Counted from the stretch's first letter, positions 1 to 11,173 are shown. The stretch is 28,174 bases of DNA from Tubiluchus corallicola (GCA_030141605.1 JAQGDQ010000477.1:80001-108174), one strand, 5' to 3'. Program-made: numbers and translations. The notes: generated from the sequence alone by a model not told the origin.

Positions 1-440
1 CGAAACTTTTTTCGCTTGCCCTGCGCCTTTCTGCCGTATTAATCTGAGGACTGTGCTAGAATACTAAGCAGGTACGATCGCGGTAAAATAATATTGATGA
101 AAAATGGTACTCTGAGTACTCCTTGGCGGAGACCTGCCCTTTAAATCCCCCTTGATAGCATTAAACATGCAGACTTTTATGATGAGATTTTTAAAGTGAT
201 TTCTGCTTTTCAAGCTTGCGCAAATTGATAACGCTTACGTCTCTTCAGTCGGGTTTTATTATAAGTGGTTCATTTATAACAAAATGCATGAACATTAGTT
301 ATCACTATATTAGTATTAATCGTGCAGGCGGTGAGAAAAGAAGGCAGAGACGATTTATTTTAGCCAGGAGAAATGACTGCCGCCGCCGTTACAACTAAGA
401 AAGAGTTTGCAGTGCTGGTGGGAAAAATTTCCTCTAGAAA
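1..440. other. Unannotated AT-rich flank
   Basis: I see no gene, RNA gene or repeat here. The only frame of any size (216-398, + strand) does not look protein-like. The segment ends where the left arm of the long inverted repeat begins. Confidence 0.5.
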
Positions 441-1009
441 TTTACAGAAAAAAATAAGAAGAGAAATTAGTTAAAATATTAACAAGAATGACATACATTA
501 AACGTACATAAAAAATTACATTCTAATGGGCAAAAATTTTCGAGCTTATAAAAACATCACTATTGCAAATTACATGTTTTAATAAAGCATTAGAAGAGTT
601 TAAAATACGACACCTAAGATTGTACGTAGATTTGCATAAACTAACTTTAAAATAATTGATATCATTTTCTACACATACTGTAGAATCTCGAGTGTCATAT
701 TTACATTTGAAGAATTTTACAACAGCTGAGTAGTAAGCAGACTTTAGCTTGCAAAGTTTGCATAAGTAATAATTCGTACAAGTAATCACAGAACACAGTT
801 TGTAAATTGTGGCAACTAGCAATGACTAGGTGAATAGTCTCTTTTACGAACGCCAATGCAGTCCTTCTGATGAGTGTTAATGCATCGCTTTTAAGTCGAT
901 ATTCAACTCTCTTTCTGTGTTAGGAAGTATGTGAACAAGATTCAAATTAAAATGTAACTTATTTCCCTATGTCCGAACATTATAAATTAGCACAAATTAG
1001 TAAAAAAAA
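441..1009 (-). repeat. Left arm of long inverted repeat
   Basis: This is the reverse complement of ~2152-2724. The inner end is fuzzy: strong pairing runs to about 995 and weaker pairing to about 1009. A 99-codon frame on the minus strand (523-822) is open in both arms. It has no ATG start (TTG only), and the arms differ at about 8 amino-acid-changing and 3 silent sites within it, which is what neutral decay would give. I do not call it a gene. Confidence 0.85.
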
Positions 1010-1225
1010 TTAGGTTACTGAGGAACTTAGGGGTAGGGGAGCTTTCAGATTTCTTTTTTTGTTTAATGACGTAATATTATTTTTGATGTTTCATAGTTCT
1101 ACACAATAGTAGTAAAACTCTCCCACAATAATATTTGCCCTAGTTTTTCAAATAAACTATGCGGGTAAACTCTTTGCCTCCTTTACAGATCTTGCTGGTG
1201 GTCGTATATACGTACATATACGTAT

Positions 1226-1673
1226 TAGGGGTGAACATTCTCTACCGGAAAGCGAATTCGGATCGAATCGAATTTGTGACGTTCGAATTCGAAACGAACC
1301 GAATTTTAATATTTCGAATTCAGATTTCGATATCGGTTCGAAATAGGGTTCGATTTCGGATTGAAAGATCTTCGAACAAGTTTTCGAATCACCAGTAAAA
1401 ATTAATCTTACAAAGATCGTGCATATTACTCGATTTTGTTTTACAATAAAACCACTAATAATTTGTTTAAAATTTATTCTTTTATTTAAAATTTGTTTAA
1501 AATTTAAATTAATTCTAAATTATGCTAATTACACGATGTTTCAATCGTTTTAGCGATAAAGAACGTATGTGATTGAAGTGCTGAATTATTCGAATCTAAA
1601 GTTTTAACTTCGAATCGAATTCCAACTAAAAAACTCGTTCGAATCGAATTCGAACATTCGATGCTCACCCCTA
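1226..1673. mobile_element. Nested hAT-like MITE with 8-bp target-site duplication
   Basis: The ends are short inverted repeats: TAGGGGTGAACATTC at the left, and CACCCCTA at the right preceded by GATGCT, whose reverse complement is TAGGGGTGAGCATC. They are flanked by atacgtat (1218-1225) and atatgtat (1674-1681), an 8-bp direct duplication with one mismatch. TAGGGGTG-like termini with 8-bp duplications are characteristic of hAT transposons. The 448-bp body has no transposase frame and is full of TTCGAA/GAATTCGAA motifs close to both ends, giving further imperfect self-complementarity. It sits in the spacer of the larger inverted repeat, so it inserted after, or travelled with, that element. 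Confidence 0.8.
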
Positions 1674-1913
1674 ATATGTATGAATAAATAGATTCAGTAA
1701 CAAACTGCAAAAATTTGTGTAAAAAACCTTCTGATTTTCAGTAAATTAAAACATTTTTTTGAAAAAGGCATCAGCTCAAAATATTTCTCACATTTTTCAG
1801 TGTCACGTTATTTCTTGCAGTGCTGTTTGCTTAAACCAAAGCTATGTAAAATTGTTTATATTGTGTAATGTTTGTACAGACATTTTTGGCCGCAAAAGAG
1901 ACCAATAAAGACA

Positions 1914-1945
1914 TCATATCATCAACATCATCATCATCATCGTCA
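1914..1945 (+). repeat. Short (CAT)n-like microsatellite
   Basis: A short run of imperfect ATC/CAT triplets in the spacer of the long inverted repeat. Confidence 0.7.
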
Positions 1946-2151
1946 GTCACTACGTAGGCATAGTGCGTACAGTATTCATACCATTATCCTCGACTGGTTT
2001 TTAATTACATTAGTAGACACTAATAAATGTTTAATGTACATAACGATACAACGTACCACATGCATAATTTTAACACACTACAAACAGTTTATGCAAATAG
2101 ATACTTGTATAGTATCCTGATTACCTGTAAAAATAAAACAACTCTTTTTCA

Positions 2152-2724
2152 CATTTTTAACTACTTAATCTTGTACTAATTTATAATGTTCCGACATATG
2201 GAAATAAGTTACATTTGATTTTAAATCTTGTTCACCTACTTCCTAGAACAGAAAGAGAGTTGAATACCAACTTAAAAGCGATGCGTCAACATTCATTAGA
2301 AGGACTGTATTGACGTTCGTAAAAGGGACTATTCACTCAGTCATTGCTAGTTGCCACAATTTACAAACTGCGTTCTGTGATTACTTGTACGAATTATTAC
2401 TTATGCAAACTTTGTAAGCTAAAGTCTGCTTACTACTCAGCTGTTGTAAAATTCTTCAAATGTAAATATGACACGCGAGCTTCTATAGTATGTGTAGAAA
2501 ATGATATCAATTATTTTAAAGTTAGTTTATGCAAATGTACGTATAATCTTAGGTGTCGTGTCTTAAACTCTTCTAATGGTTTATTAAAACATGTAATTTG
2601 CAAGAGTGATGTTTTTATAAGCTCGAAAATTTTTGCCCATTAGAATGTAATTTTTTATGTACGTTTAATGTATGTCATTCTTGTTAAAATTTTAACTAAT
2701 TTTTCTTCTTATTTTTTCTGTAAA
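2152..2724 (+). repeat. Right arm of long inverted repeat
   Basis: This is the reverse complement of ~441-1009. It contains the same ATG-less 99-codon frame (2344-2643). About 80 bp outside the arm are two AATAAA hexamers (2804-2809 and 2816-2821). These could serve as polyadenylation signals for a transcript reading rightwards, but nothing else supports transcription. Confidence 0.85.
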
Positions 2725-3955
2725 ATGTAAGTTTATGTTTCTATAATTAGTTTATTTACTAATTATTGCATTTTTAAGGATTAAGACTATGTCTACGAGT
2801 TGAAATAAAGAGTGAAATAAATTATTAATCAGTTATTATAATCTAGCTGCTAATCTTCTATCCAGGACCCCAAGAACTTCGTCAGAAAGTTCAGATCTGA
2901 AACAGGTTCGCCTGTCTTCCAGCCCACTCCGGAGAATTTCAGTTATATTCCCAGAAATGATACGACTGTCTCATACTTGGCATGCGACTCCCATGCGAAA
3001 CTTCTAGATTTTTACTAGTTTATAATTCTTGCACGTAGCTGACTAAGTGTGCTTTATGTAATTCAGCACCGACTCATTGAAAAATGCCTCCAAGCAAATC
3101 GTAACCGTCCGTCGATGTATGAATTTTTAATTACAAAACACTGTCTCCCACGCACCTCTCATTGACTGCAAGGGACTCCACCTGTTTTTCCGACATGTCA
3201 CTGGGGGAATACGCCTTCAACATTACCCGGTTTTACGATACCATAAAGCACTTGCAATTGTACTTGCACATTTATCCACAATGTCATAAAGATGATTTAT
3301 ATAAAGGCCAAAAATGAAGTCATTCGCGCAAATGCAATTTGGACAATTAAATTTGCGTAATATGTGAAAATAAAAATGTTGTCGGATTTTAATGTGTCAA
3401 AGCGTAATGAATATTAGCCTTTTCAAGTTGTCGTCCTGTTAATAATATTAATTTTATAACACGTTTATTATTTAGTCAATTTAAACAAGCGTTTTAAAGG
3501 CATCTGTTACTAAAAACAACGCAACTTGAAAACATTAATTTACAACAGTTTAAAAAAAAGTTAGCAGCTTCAATGCTGCGTACCATGGCACAGCGTGCAT
3601 TTCATCTAGAACTGGTAAGAAATTTAGAAATTCTCCTCAATCCAGCATTAATGATCATATTCGCGCCTCTGGATCGCAAGCTAATTTTAATCAAATCAGC
3701 ATTGGGACCAGAGTTAGAAATAACTGAGATTTGTTAATAAAAGAAAGTTTATCTATGTGTCCTAATAAGCCTTCTCTTGATGTGTAAATGTGTCTTAATG
3801 TGTAAATGAGTCTTAATGATAGTTCTACTAACTTTACGTTCAAACACTTAGCTATCTGTTACTGTATCAATTTCTTTTCTACTGGTCTGTTTATTCATCA
3901 CTTTGGCTTCTTTGTAAATACATAATTAGTGCATAATTTTCTATGCTCAAGGCTC
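2725..3955. other. AT-rich stretch with no recognised feature
   Basis: I find no convincing frame, RNA gene or tandem repeat here. A small segment around 3776-3815 repeats 'aatgtgtcttaatgtgtaaatg'-like words two to three times, too short and degenerate to call a minisatellite. Confidence 0.5.
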
Positions 3956-4115
3956 TGCCTATATAAACTGGTTGTTGTTTGTGTAGTGAACCACTGATGA
4001 TGACAGCTGATTGCTGTCGAAACGTTCGAACGTGTTTTTTAAAGATCAAACTTTGAGTCAATAGGTTCAGTTGGTTAATTGGGTCAAAACACTTCGGTCC
4101 CAAAGTGAGTCTATT
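3955..4115 (+). mobile_element. Possible Penelope-like element fragment with hammerhead-like motif
   Basis: A TATA-box-like CCTATATAAA (around 3958-3966) precedes ctgatga (3993-3999), a 6-bp stem gacagc/gctgtc with a 5-nt loop, then gaaac and the palindrome acgttcgaacgt. CUGAUGA, a stem and GAAA in that order form the conserved core of hammerhead ribozymes, which are known in the terminal repeats of Penelope-like retroelements. Two points argue against activity: the base following the putative stem III is G, where a cleavable site needs A, C or U, and I cannot pair a stem I. No reverse transcriptase or GIY-YIG frame is present, so this would be only a terminal remnant. It may instead be a chance or unrelated repeat. 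Confidence 0.35.
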
Positions 4116-4140
4116 AAGCGACGACTACTTTACTTCACAA

Positions 4141-4245
4141 CTACTGCCATATCACGTTGAAAACACCGGTTCTCGTCTGATCACCGAAGTTAAGCAACGT
4201 AGAGTCTGGTTAGTACATGGATGGGTGACCGCCTATAGACTTTAA
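4141..4245 (+). pseudogene. 5S rRNA pseudogene (3' stem deleted)
   Basis: Positions 4141-4235 follow the animal 5S rRNA closely: ctactgccatatcacg, gaaaacaccggttctcgtc, gatcaccgaagttaagcaac, then ggttagtacatggatgggtg and accgcct. The internal RNA polymerase III control region (A-box part around 4188-4205, C-box part around 4208-4228) is largely retained. After accgcct the usual ~17-20 nt that would close helices IV/V and I are missing, and the sequence goes straight to atagacttt, which resembles the very 3' end of 5S (gtagactt) and its T-run. So this is an internally deleted, diverged copy that could not fold as functional 5S. A hairpin (4249-4259 with 4277-4287) follows at once. It could be a dead retrocopy or the head of a 5S-derived SINE. 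Confidence 0.85.
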
Positions 4246-5342
<1,097 letters not shown>

Positions 5343-6880
5343 ATTCACTCTTCTTACCTGCCTTATAAATAAGCAACCGGCGTATTCAAGCCTTGGTCGA
5401 GAAAAGACGTTTTTTTCATACTTTTAGGGCATGAACATCTCCTACTTTGCCCAAGTTTCGCTAGTTGTTTCTGTGACTGAGAAAAGCAACAATTTTGACG
5501 AATCTGTCCTAATTTGAAATTAGAAATAGAAAAGTTTATAAACTTCATTTTTAATTAAGCGAGTTTCATTTTGCATTGGTTAAGCAACCGTAACTTTAAA
5601 CAACAGAAGCTAATGACGTTTATTAGAAAAGCAAGCTCTTGTTTGAAAAAATATTAAAACACTATACGTAGAAACGTCAAAATTAATAATCTAGATTACT
5701 GTCGCCACGGCGCCATCTTCTAAGCGCATCATCAACGTCATCAAGACTGGCTTACCAACTGATTAGGCTTGCTAATTTCCGCCACATAATTATGTCTAGC
5801 TCGCCGAATGTTTTTCTAACAAAATTTCTTCTAAGTCCGCCTGACAACTCAAACCCGTGGGGTGGCTGACAAAATATTTACCCGTCTAGAGCACTTGGCT
5901 ACCTGTTTTCCAACTTTCCAGCCGCTGATTCCTAACTTTTGTCTGCGCCATTTAAAAAATATTTGTTTATGGATGTATTTTTGCTGAACAGGTAGTATAG
6001 GCGAGAAAATGTGTTCAAGGCGTGTTGACGTAGCCATTGTCAACATGTGGAAAGTTGCAAAATTGTATTCGATAGCGGAGTAGACACCACGTGAGAGCAT
6101 TCGACATCATTTAAAAGATGTTTTGGCAACTATTTACACTGGACAATGGTAACCAGGTCACTGCAAATCAAGGTCAAGACATTTTCCACTGTCCACGATC
6201 GTAAGATCGTTGAGCACACATTGGAAAGGGTAGAAAAATACGTGGAACAGGTTCAACATTTCAACTATGTTAGCAACAATGTTAGCAATTCCTTGGCTCT
6301 TTCTGCTTGTTGTACTGACTGTAGCTGTTAGAAAAAATGCACAAACAAAACAGACTTTTGTGAATGGACACCCATGTATCCAACGTGCTACAAAGGATCA
6401 AATTCCGTATTAACATACATCCCAAAAACATTGATTATTAAAGGAGAGCGGGGTGATTTTTTTATATCTCACCTCATTTTGAAGTAAGGTAAAAGTATAC
6501 TTGTTTACTTTTCGTTCAATAGCTGCATTTATAAATTGACTGCATTAGTTGCTTTTTGTGTATATTTGTCACATTATGATTACTGATTGCTTTTGTTCAT
6601 CTATTACATTTAAGACTTACTGCACACATTTTCTTCCTTTTTTGTTGTGAATTCATTATTTAACTACATTTTCGTTCATTTGCTGCATTTTAGTTCACTC
6701 GCTGCATTTATGATTTAACCAGATTGCTTGCTTTTTCTTGTTGCATTCATGACTTGTTCAGTTGTTGTTTTAATATTTAACTGCATTATTTACTTGCTTT
6801 TTTCCATTGGTATAATTATAATATAACTGCTTTGCATTTTGTTTATTTGCTACACTTAAGACCTAATCACGTATTTATCA
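5343..6880. other. Unannotated stretch
   Basis: I could not recognise any gene or repeat here. Two frames of 60-85 codons (5849-6100 minus, 6146-6331 plus) have ordinary amino-acid composition, but no motif, length or splice context that would let me call them exons. Confidence 0.45.
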
Positions 6881-7072
6881 CTTAACCATGTAGTCTGCAG
6901 TGCTTTATAATATTTCTAAGTTATATAGGGGTGGCTGACTCGATGACCTCCTGGTCTTTCGCCACCCCATCTCTACATACTTTACATAATTTGTTGTATT
7001 TGCGGTATAAATATTATATTAGAGACAAATAAACCTTTTGAATTGAATTGTATTGAATTGAATATACACTAT
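6880..7072 (+). mobile_element. 3' end of a non-LTR retrotransposon (LINE) with hairpin and TTGAA tail
   Basis: The sequence contains a perfect 8-bp stem, GGGGTGGC at 6928-6935 with GCCACCCC at 6961-6968, around a 25-nt loop. It then has an AT-rich stretch with an AATAAA-like signal (acaaataaacc near 7025) and ends in repeats of ttgaa/ttgaattgaa (7039-7065). A 3' UTR hairpin followed by a short simple-repeat tail is the usual design of CR1/L2-type LINE 3' ends and of SINEs that borrow them. No reverse-transcriptase frame precedes it, so the copy is 5'-truncated or is a SINE. Family assignment needs a library search. Confidence 0.6.
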
Positions 7073-7920
7073 AACACCTATTTAATAATGCCAAAGCGTT
7101 TCTTATATTTAAATAATAGTTTAAAACCTTAAATTAATGGCGGGCAAGCCCAGTTACATCACAAGTGATGAGTGAAAACAATTTTCAACAGCAGCACAAA
7201 CATTCTACCAGCATTTCAGAAAGCTAAAATACAGAGCTATTGTACAGCATTCCGTGTGAAACACAAAACTTCGGCTAATTTTAAGTTCGAAATTCAAATT
7301 TCAGGTTTACCGCTGTGCTCACGAATGAGATCTCGAAGTGTGCACTACGTCACAATTGAACATCTCTGAACTTTTTGTTCAACGCGATTTGGAGATGCAG
7401 GCGCTGGTGTCCATCTAGCGTGAGAATAGCGAAATGCGTTTAAAAACGAAAAACAACGAAAAATAGCGTGTTGCCCTTTAATATTTCATAAGCTAAATCG
7501 TTTTGAGGCATATGTTAAAACTGAGTGCAGTTGTCCTTTAAATTTTGAAATCATTGCAATAATGTTTACTTAAAAATGTACGAAGAGGCTGAAAAAGAAC
7601 TAATTTTCACCTGAATATTCTGTCGACCACATTAGGATTCCCGAATAGCACCTGCCCAAGATGAGACAGATGTTGCTGAAGAAATTAACGCCCGGGAGAC
7701 GGATAAGTTAGGCTACATTGTAGTAGTTAATTTGCAGTTAGCGACCACAATGACACATTTTCAACACATAAAATTGGAACATGCAGAGCCTGGAATCAAG
7801 CTGCTCAGTGGAAGTTGAAGTGATACTTGTGATGCCAACAGCTGCAAGTGCCAATCAAACTGTGTAGAACCTCCTCCCACACGTGTTTCACTTTTTTAGT
7901 GGCTGGCTCAGCCACTTACT
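7073..7920. other. Unannotated stretch
   Basis: I see no recognised repeat. An ATG-less frame of about 54 codons at roughly 7650-7820 (+) has a protein-like look (acidic, then hydrophobic), but no homology I recognise and no convincing splice sites. Confidence 0.4.
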
Positions 7921-7925
7921 AAATT

Positions 7926-8006
7926 GTGTTTGCTTGTTTGTTTGTTTGTTTGTTTGTTGTCAGTTTTTTTGCGTGCTTGCTTGCCTGTCTGCCTGCAGAC
8001 CTGTCC

Positions 8007-8046
<40 letters not shown>

Positions 8047-8133
8047 CCGTCTGTTTGCTTATTTGTCTGTCTGTCTATCTGTCTGTCTGTCTCCGTCTGT
8101 TTGCTTATTTGTCTGTCTGTCTATCTGTCTGTA

Positions 8134-8206
<73 letters not shown>

Positions 8207-8262
8207 CCGTCTGTTTGCTTATTTGTCTGTCTGTCTGTTTGTCTGTCTGTCTCTCTGCATTG
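7926..8262 (+). repeat. (TTTG)n then (CTGT)n microsatellite with 46-bp subrepeat
   Basis: A short (TTTG)n run (7926-7958) leads into (CTGT)n from about 8004 to 8262. The block ctccgtctgtttgcttattt recurs at 8045, 8091 and 8205; the first two are exactly 46 bp apart, so part of the tract is a higher-order duplication. Cys/Leu/Ser-rich frames through it (for example 7926-8699) are repeat artefacts. Confidence 0.95.
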
Positions 8263-8640
8263 CCTTCTTTATACACTTTTCTCCTTCTTCTTGTTCTCCC
8301 CTTTATTCTTTCTTTTCTTGTCCCCTTTTCTTCTTACTTCATTCCTTTAATTCTTTCTATGCTTTTTTATACCTATTTTCATGTTTCCTTATTTTTCCTA
8401 TTATTTCCTTACTGTCATACTTCTGTTCTTGTCTCATTTTTTTAAATCTCCCTTTCCTTTCTCCCTTCATCACCTCGTCACCTCCTTTTTATTATCTCGT
8501 TTCCTCTTTCTTCTCGCGTCCATTCTTTGCTTTTCTGTTTTCTTCCCTCTTTCTTGTTTCTTCTTCTTGTCACATTCCTTTCATTCGCTTCCGGTTTTCC
8601 TTTCCCGCTTCCTTCTCGTCCATTTGTTCAAAGCATCTCT
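8263..8640 (+). repeat. Pyrimidine-rich (C/T) low-complexity tract
   Basis: The + strand here is strongly biased to T and C with scattered short purine interruptions and no fixed period. It is probably degenerate material continuous with the (CTGT)n tract. Confidence 0.8.
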
Positions 8641-9207
8641 TACCCCAAACACACGCGGAGACGACGCTGCTAGCTTTTCTACATCACTTACCAAGTTGAC
8701 CTTCTTTCAAATTATTACGAACAGCTAAACTCTGCCAATGATACAACCGCCAAAAAAACTCTACTAGTTCCAGTCTGCAATTCTTGTTTACACAGAAAAG
8801 ACCAATTACCAAGATAATTCGATTTTATCGGAAAATTGCCCAAATAGATGGACTAATATAGCGAAAACGCCGACCAGCATGCTCTTATATTGAGCTTCAG
8901 CTAAATTTGGCTTGACAGTTCTATTATTTTCAAGCTTTTGTGGTGCGCAGGCGATTGCCACATACGCCGCTACTGCTCACCGAAGCTACATTGTGTGAAA
9001 TTGGATAAAAAATTTTAATATAATTATTGCTTTATAAGCAGGTGTAAACAGTAAAACTTTCACAAACGTTACTACAAAAAACTCCCTTTAAATTGAAATT
9101 TTATCTAGTATGAAGATAAAAAAGAACCAATATACGTGGCTTTATGAAAAATTTTACACAGAAAGTGCTGCCCAGCGTCAGTTAGACAATAATTACCAGA
9201 ACTAGTA
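8641..9207. other. Unannotated stretch
   Basis: No gene-like frame or recognisable repeat is visible between the pyrimidine tract and the CAG/AAC-rich block. Confidence 0.5.
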
Positions 9208-9453
9208 GCAGCATCAGCAAAACAGGAAGTGATAACGGAAGTGATGGTGCAGATAATAGTAACAACGACGGTGACGACAACTACGGCCGTGCTGCCAATG
9301 ACAATGACGCTGATAACAATAATAACTTAACGGCAACAAAAAGGCAACAGTGGCAATAACAGCAACAGCAGCAACAGCAGCAACACTAGTGATCAAAAAA
9401 ACAGTAGCAGCAAAGTAGTAAGTAACAGTAGCAGCAGCAGCAGCAACAGCAGT
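9208..9453 (+). repeat. CAG/AAC-rich low-complexity trinucleotide region
   Basis: Irregular CAG, CAA, AAC and GAC triplets (for example the cagcaacagcagcaacagc run near 9360-9385) lead into the 77-bp minisatellite. Confidence 0.85.
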
Positions 9454-9900
9454 GGAAGCAGCAGCGCCAGCAGTGGTACTGGCAACAGTAGCAGCAACAG
9501 CAACAGCAGTGGAAGCAGCAGTGCTACAACAATAATAACAACACCAGCAGTGGCACTGGCAACAGTAGCAGCAGCAGCAACAGCAGTGGAAGCAGCAGTG
9601 CTACAACAATAATAACAGCACCAGCAGTGGCACTGGCAACAGTAGCAGCAGCAGCAACAGCAGTGGAAGCAGCAGTGCTACAACAATAATAACAACACCA
9701 GCAGTGGCACTGGCAATAGTAGCAGCAGCAGCAACAGCAGTGGAAGCAGCAGTGCTACAACAATAATAACAGCACCAGCAGTGGTACTGGCAACAGTAGC
9801 AGCAGCAGCAACAGCAGTGGAAGCAGCAGTGCTACAACAATAATAACAGCGCCAGCGGTGGCACTGGCAACAGTAGCAGCAGCAGCAACAGCAGTGGAAG
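9454..9900 (+). repeat. 77-bp minisatellite
   Basis: The phrase tggaagcagcagtgctacaa recurs with its ggaag at 9511, 9588, 9665, 9742 and 9819, and its start again at 9896: five exact 77-bp steps. An earlier shortened copy begins at 9454 (57 bp before 9511). Since 77 is not a multiple of three, the array cannot be a repeated protein domain. Units differ by few substitutions (acaaca versus cagcac, ggcact versus ggtact). Confidence 0.95.
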
Positions 9901-10200
9901 TTTTCTGGGAATTCATCTGCAACATTCAGTTTCAGTTTCAGATTCAGATTCAGTTTGGAATTGGAATAGCAAAGATTACAGGAATCTTCCTAGCAGACAA
10001 AAGTTTTCTGGGAATTCATCTGCAACATTCAGTTTCAGTTTCAGATTCAGATTCAGTTTGGAATTGGAATAGCATAGATTACAGGAATCTTCCTAGCAAA
10101 CTGAAAAGTTTTATGGGTATTCATCAACGACATTCTGTTTCAGTTTCAGATTCAGATTCAGATCAGAATTGGAATGGATTCAGTGATGAATCACCCATAA
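9901..10200 (+). repeat. ~104-bp tandem repeat, about three copies
   Basis: The unit begins gttttctgggaattcatc and contains internal ttcagt/ttcaga iterations followed by ggaattggaatagc and ttacaggaatcttcctagca. Starts at 9901, 10004 and 10109 give steps of 103 and 105 bp; the third copy is more diverged. It begins exactly where the 77-bp array breaks off inside a unit. The 121-codon frame across the junction (9858-10223) joins the two repeats and is not credible as a gene. Confidence 0.92.
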
Positions 10201-10745
10201 TGTCTGATTCAAGTTCAAATTGAAATTGAGTACCTCACACTCATTTGATTTCAAGTTAACCTGCTGGTCTGGTGAATAACTGAAGCAAAACAGCACATTA
10301 TTAATTACGCAAACTGTACATTAATAGTTTTGCAAATGAAATAGTAAGCTTGATAGCAACAGGGGGCGTACCAAACGTTTGTGTGGTCACCATAAGCAAT
10401 ACGATCGACAAGCTAGAATGATTACATAAAAGTTGCCATTTGTTTATGCTCTTCTAATCTTCATGCAGAAGACAATTGGAAAATTAACAGCTGATTTAAT
10501 AAAGAGTTGATAATAACTTAAACTACATTATTTTATGACTTATCAGCCAGCAAATGTTCTGTCAACAGCTAAAAAACACCCCACAATGTTTAAAGGAATA
10601 ACTTTGTAAAATTTCAAAAGCTGATCTAAGCTTTCACCATCAGATCTATAACGTATGTTGTATGTTTCACATACAATTTTACAATATCTCCACGTAGACT
10701 GCAGCTATGAACATACTTTTTTGTATCTCAGCAAAGCATGACACG
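10201..10745. other. Unannotated AT-rich stretch
   Basis: I see no recognised gene or repeat here. Confidence 0.5.
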
Positions 10746-11102
10746 GTGCATAGCGAGGCCCGGGGAAGTGGGGCGTATGAGGCCCCATGGGGGGGGGGGG
10801 GGCCAAGCGCCGGTGGGCGGATGGTACCATGGTTGGCGCCGGAGAAGCATTTTCGAAGAGAAAATATGAAGTTATACAGTTGTTAAAGGAAAGAACAATT
10901 GAAAGAAAAACTGCTTTATTCTCATGACCAGTCCTTAATACTTGTCAATACCGGCAAGAGAGAGAGAGAGAGAGAGAGAGGAGGCAGTATGTTCGCATAA
11001 AGCAAAAAAAATGTTACCTTGGCGCGAGGCCCCCCTGGAGGGTGAGGCCCCAGGGAAGTATCCAAACTTCCTCCCCCCCTTGAAATAGGCCCTGGGTGCA
11101 AT
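10746..11102. mobile_element. GGCCCC-rich block, possible MITE with poorly matched ends
   Basis: This G/C-rich block starts tgcatagcgaggcccgggg and ends in taggccctgggtgca, so the termini share an inverted TGCA...AGG(C)CC pattern. Inside are a ~14-nt G run (10788-10802), a short (GA)n tract (10960-10980) and a second ggcgcgaggccccc segment (11020-11035). Such composition stands out from the AT-rich surroundings. It resembles GAGGCCCC-type DNA-transposon remnants, but I find no clear target-site duplication, so the call is tentative. Confidence 0.35.
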
Positions 11103-11173
11103 GTTTCAGCTGCAGCAGCATTTGTGACTCGCTAACAACATTGTCTGCGACTCAACAAGCGTATTTTTGGTCA

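Larger units (their letters stand above)
441..2724. mobile_element. Long-TIR palindromic element, non-autonomous, possible TA target site
   Basis: Two long arms, 441-~1009 and ~2152-2724, are reverse complements of each other. Between the exactly comparable positions 523-822 and 2344-2643 I count 11 differences in 300 bases. The outermost paired bases are TTTACAG at 441-447 and CTGTAAA at 2718-2724; pairing stops immediately outside. A TA at 443-444 and 2721-2722 is compatible with a TA target-site duplication, as in Tc1/mariner-type transposons, but the terminal bases are not a signature I can assign to a named family. The ~1.1-kb spacer contains a separate hAT-like insertion and no transposase-like frame, so the element would depend on another source for movement. 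A foldback formed by inverted duplication is the alternative. Confidence 0.65.

Noticed and set aside
6146-6331. 61-codon frame with coiled-coil-like middle (LERVEKYVEQV)
   Set aside because: Short, isolated, and without flanking exon signals or a known family.
7650-7820. 54-codon protein-like frame
   Set aside because: No ATG, no recognised family and no convincing splice sites; may be chance.
9858-10223. 121-codon frame with Ser/Asp repeats
   Set aside because: It spans the junction of two different tandem repeats and has no unique region.
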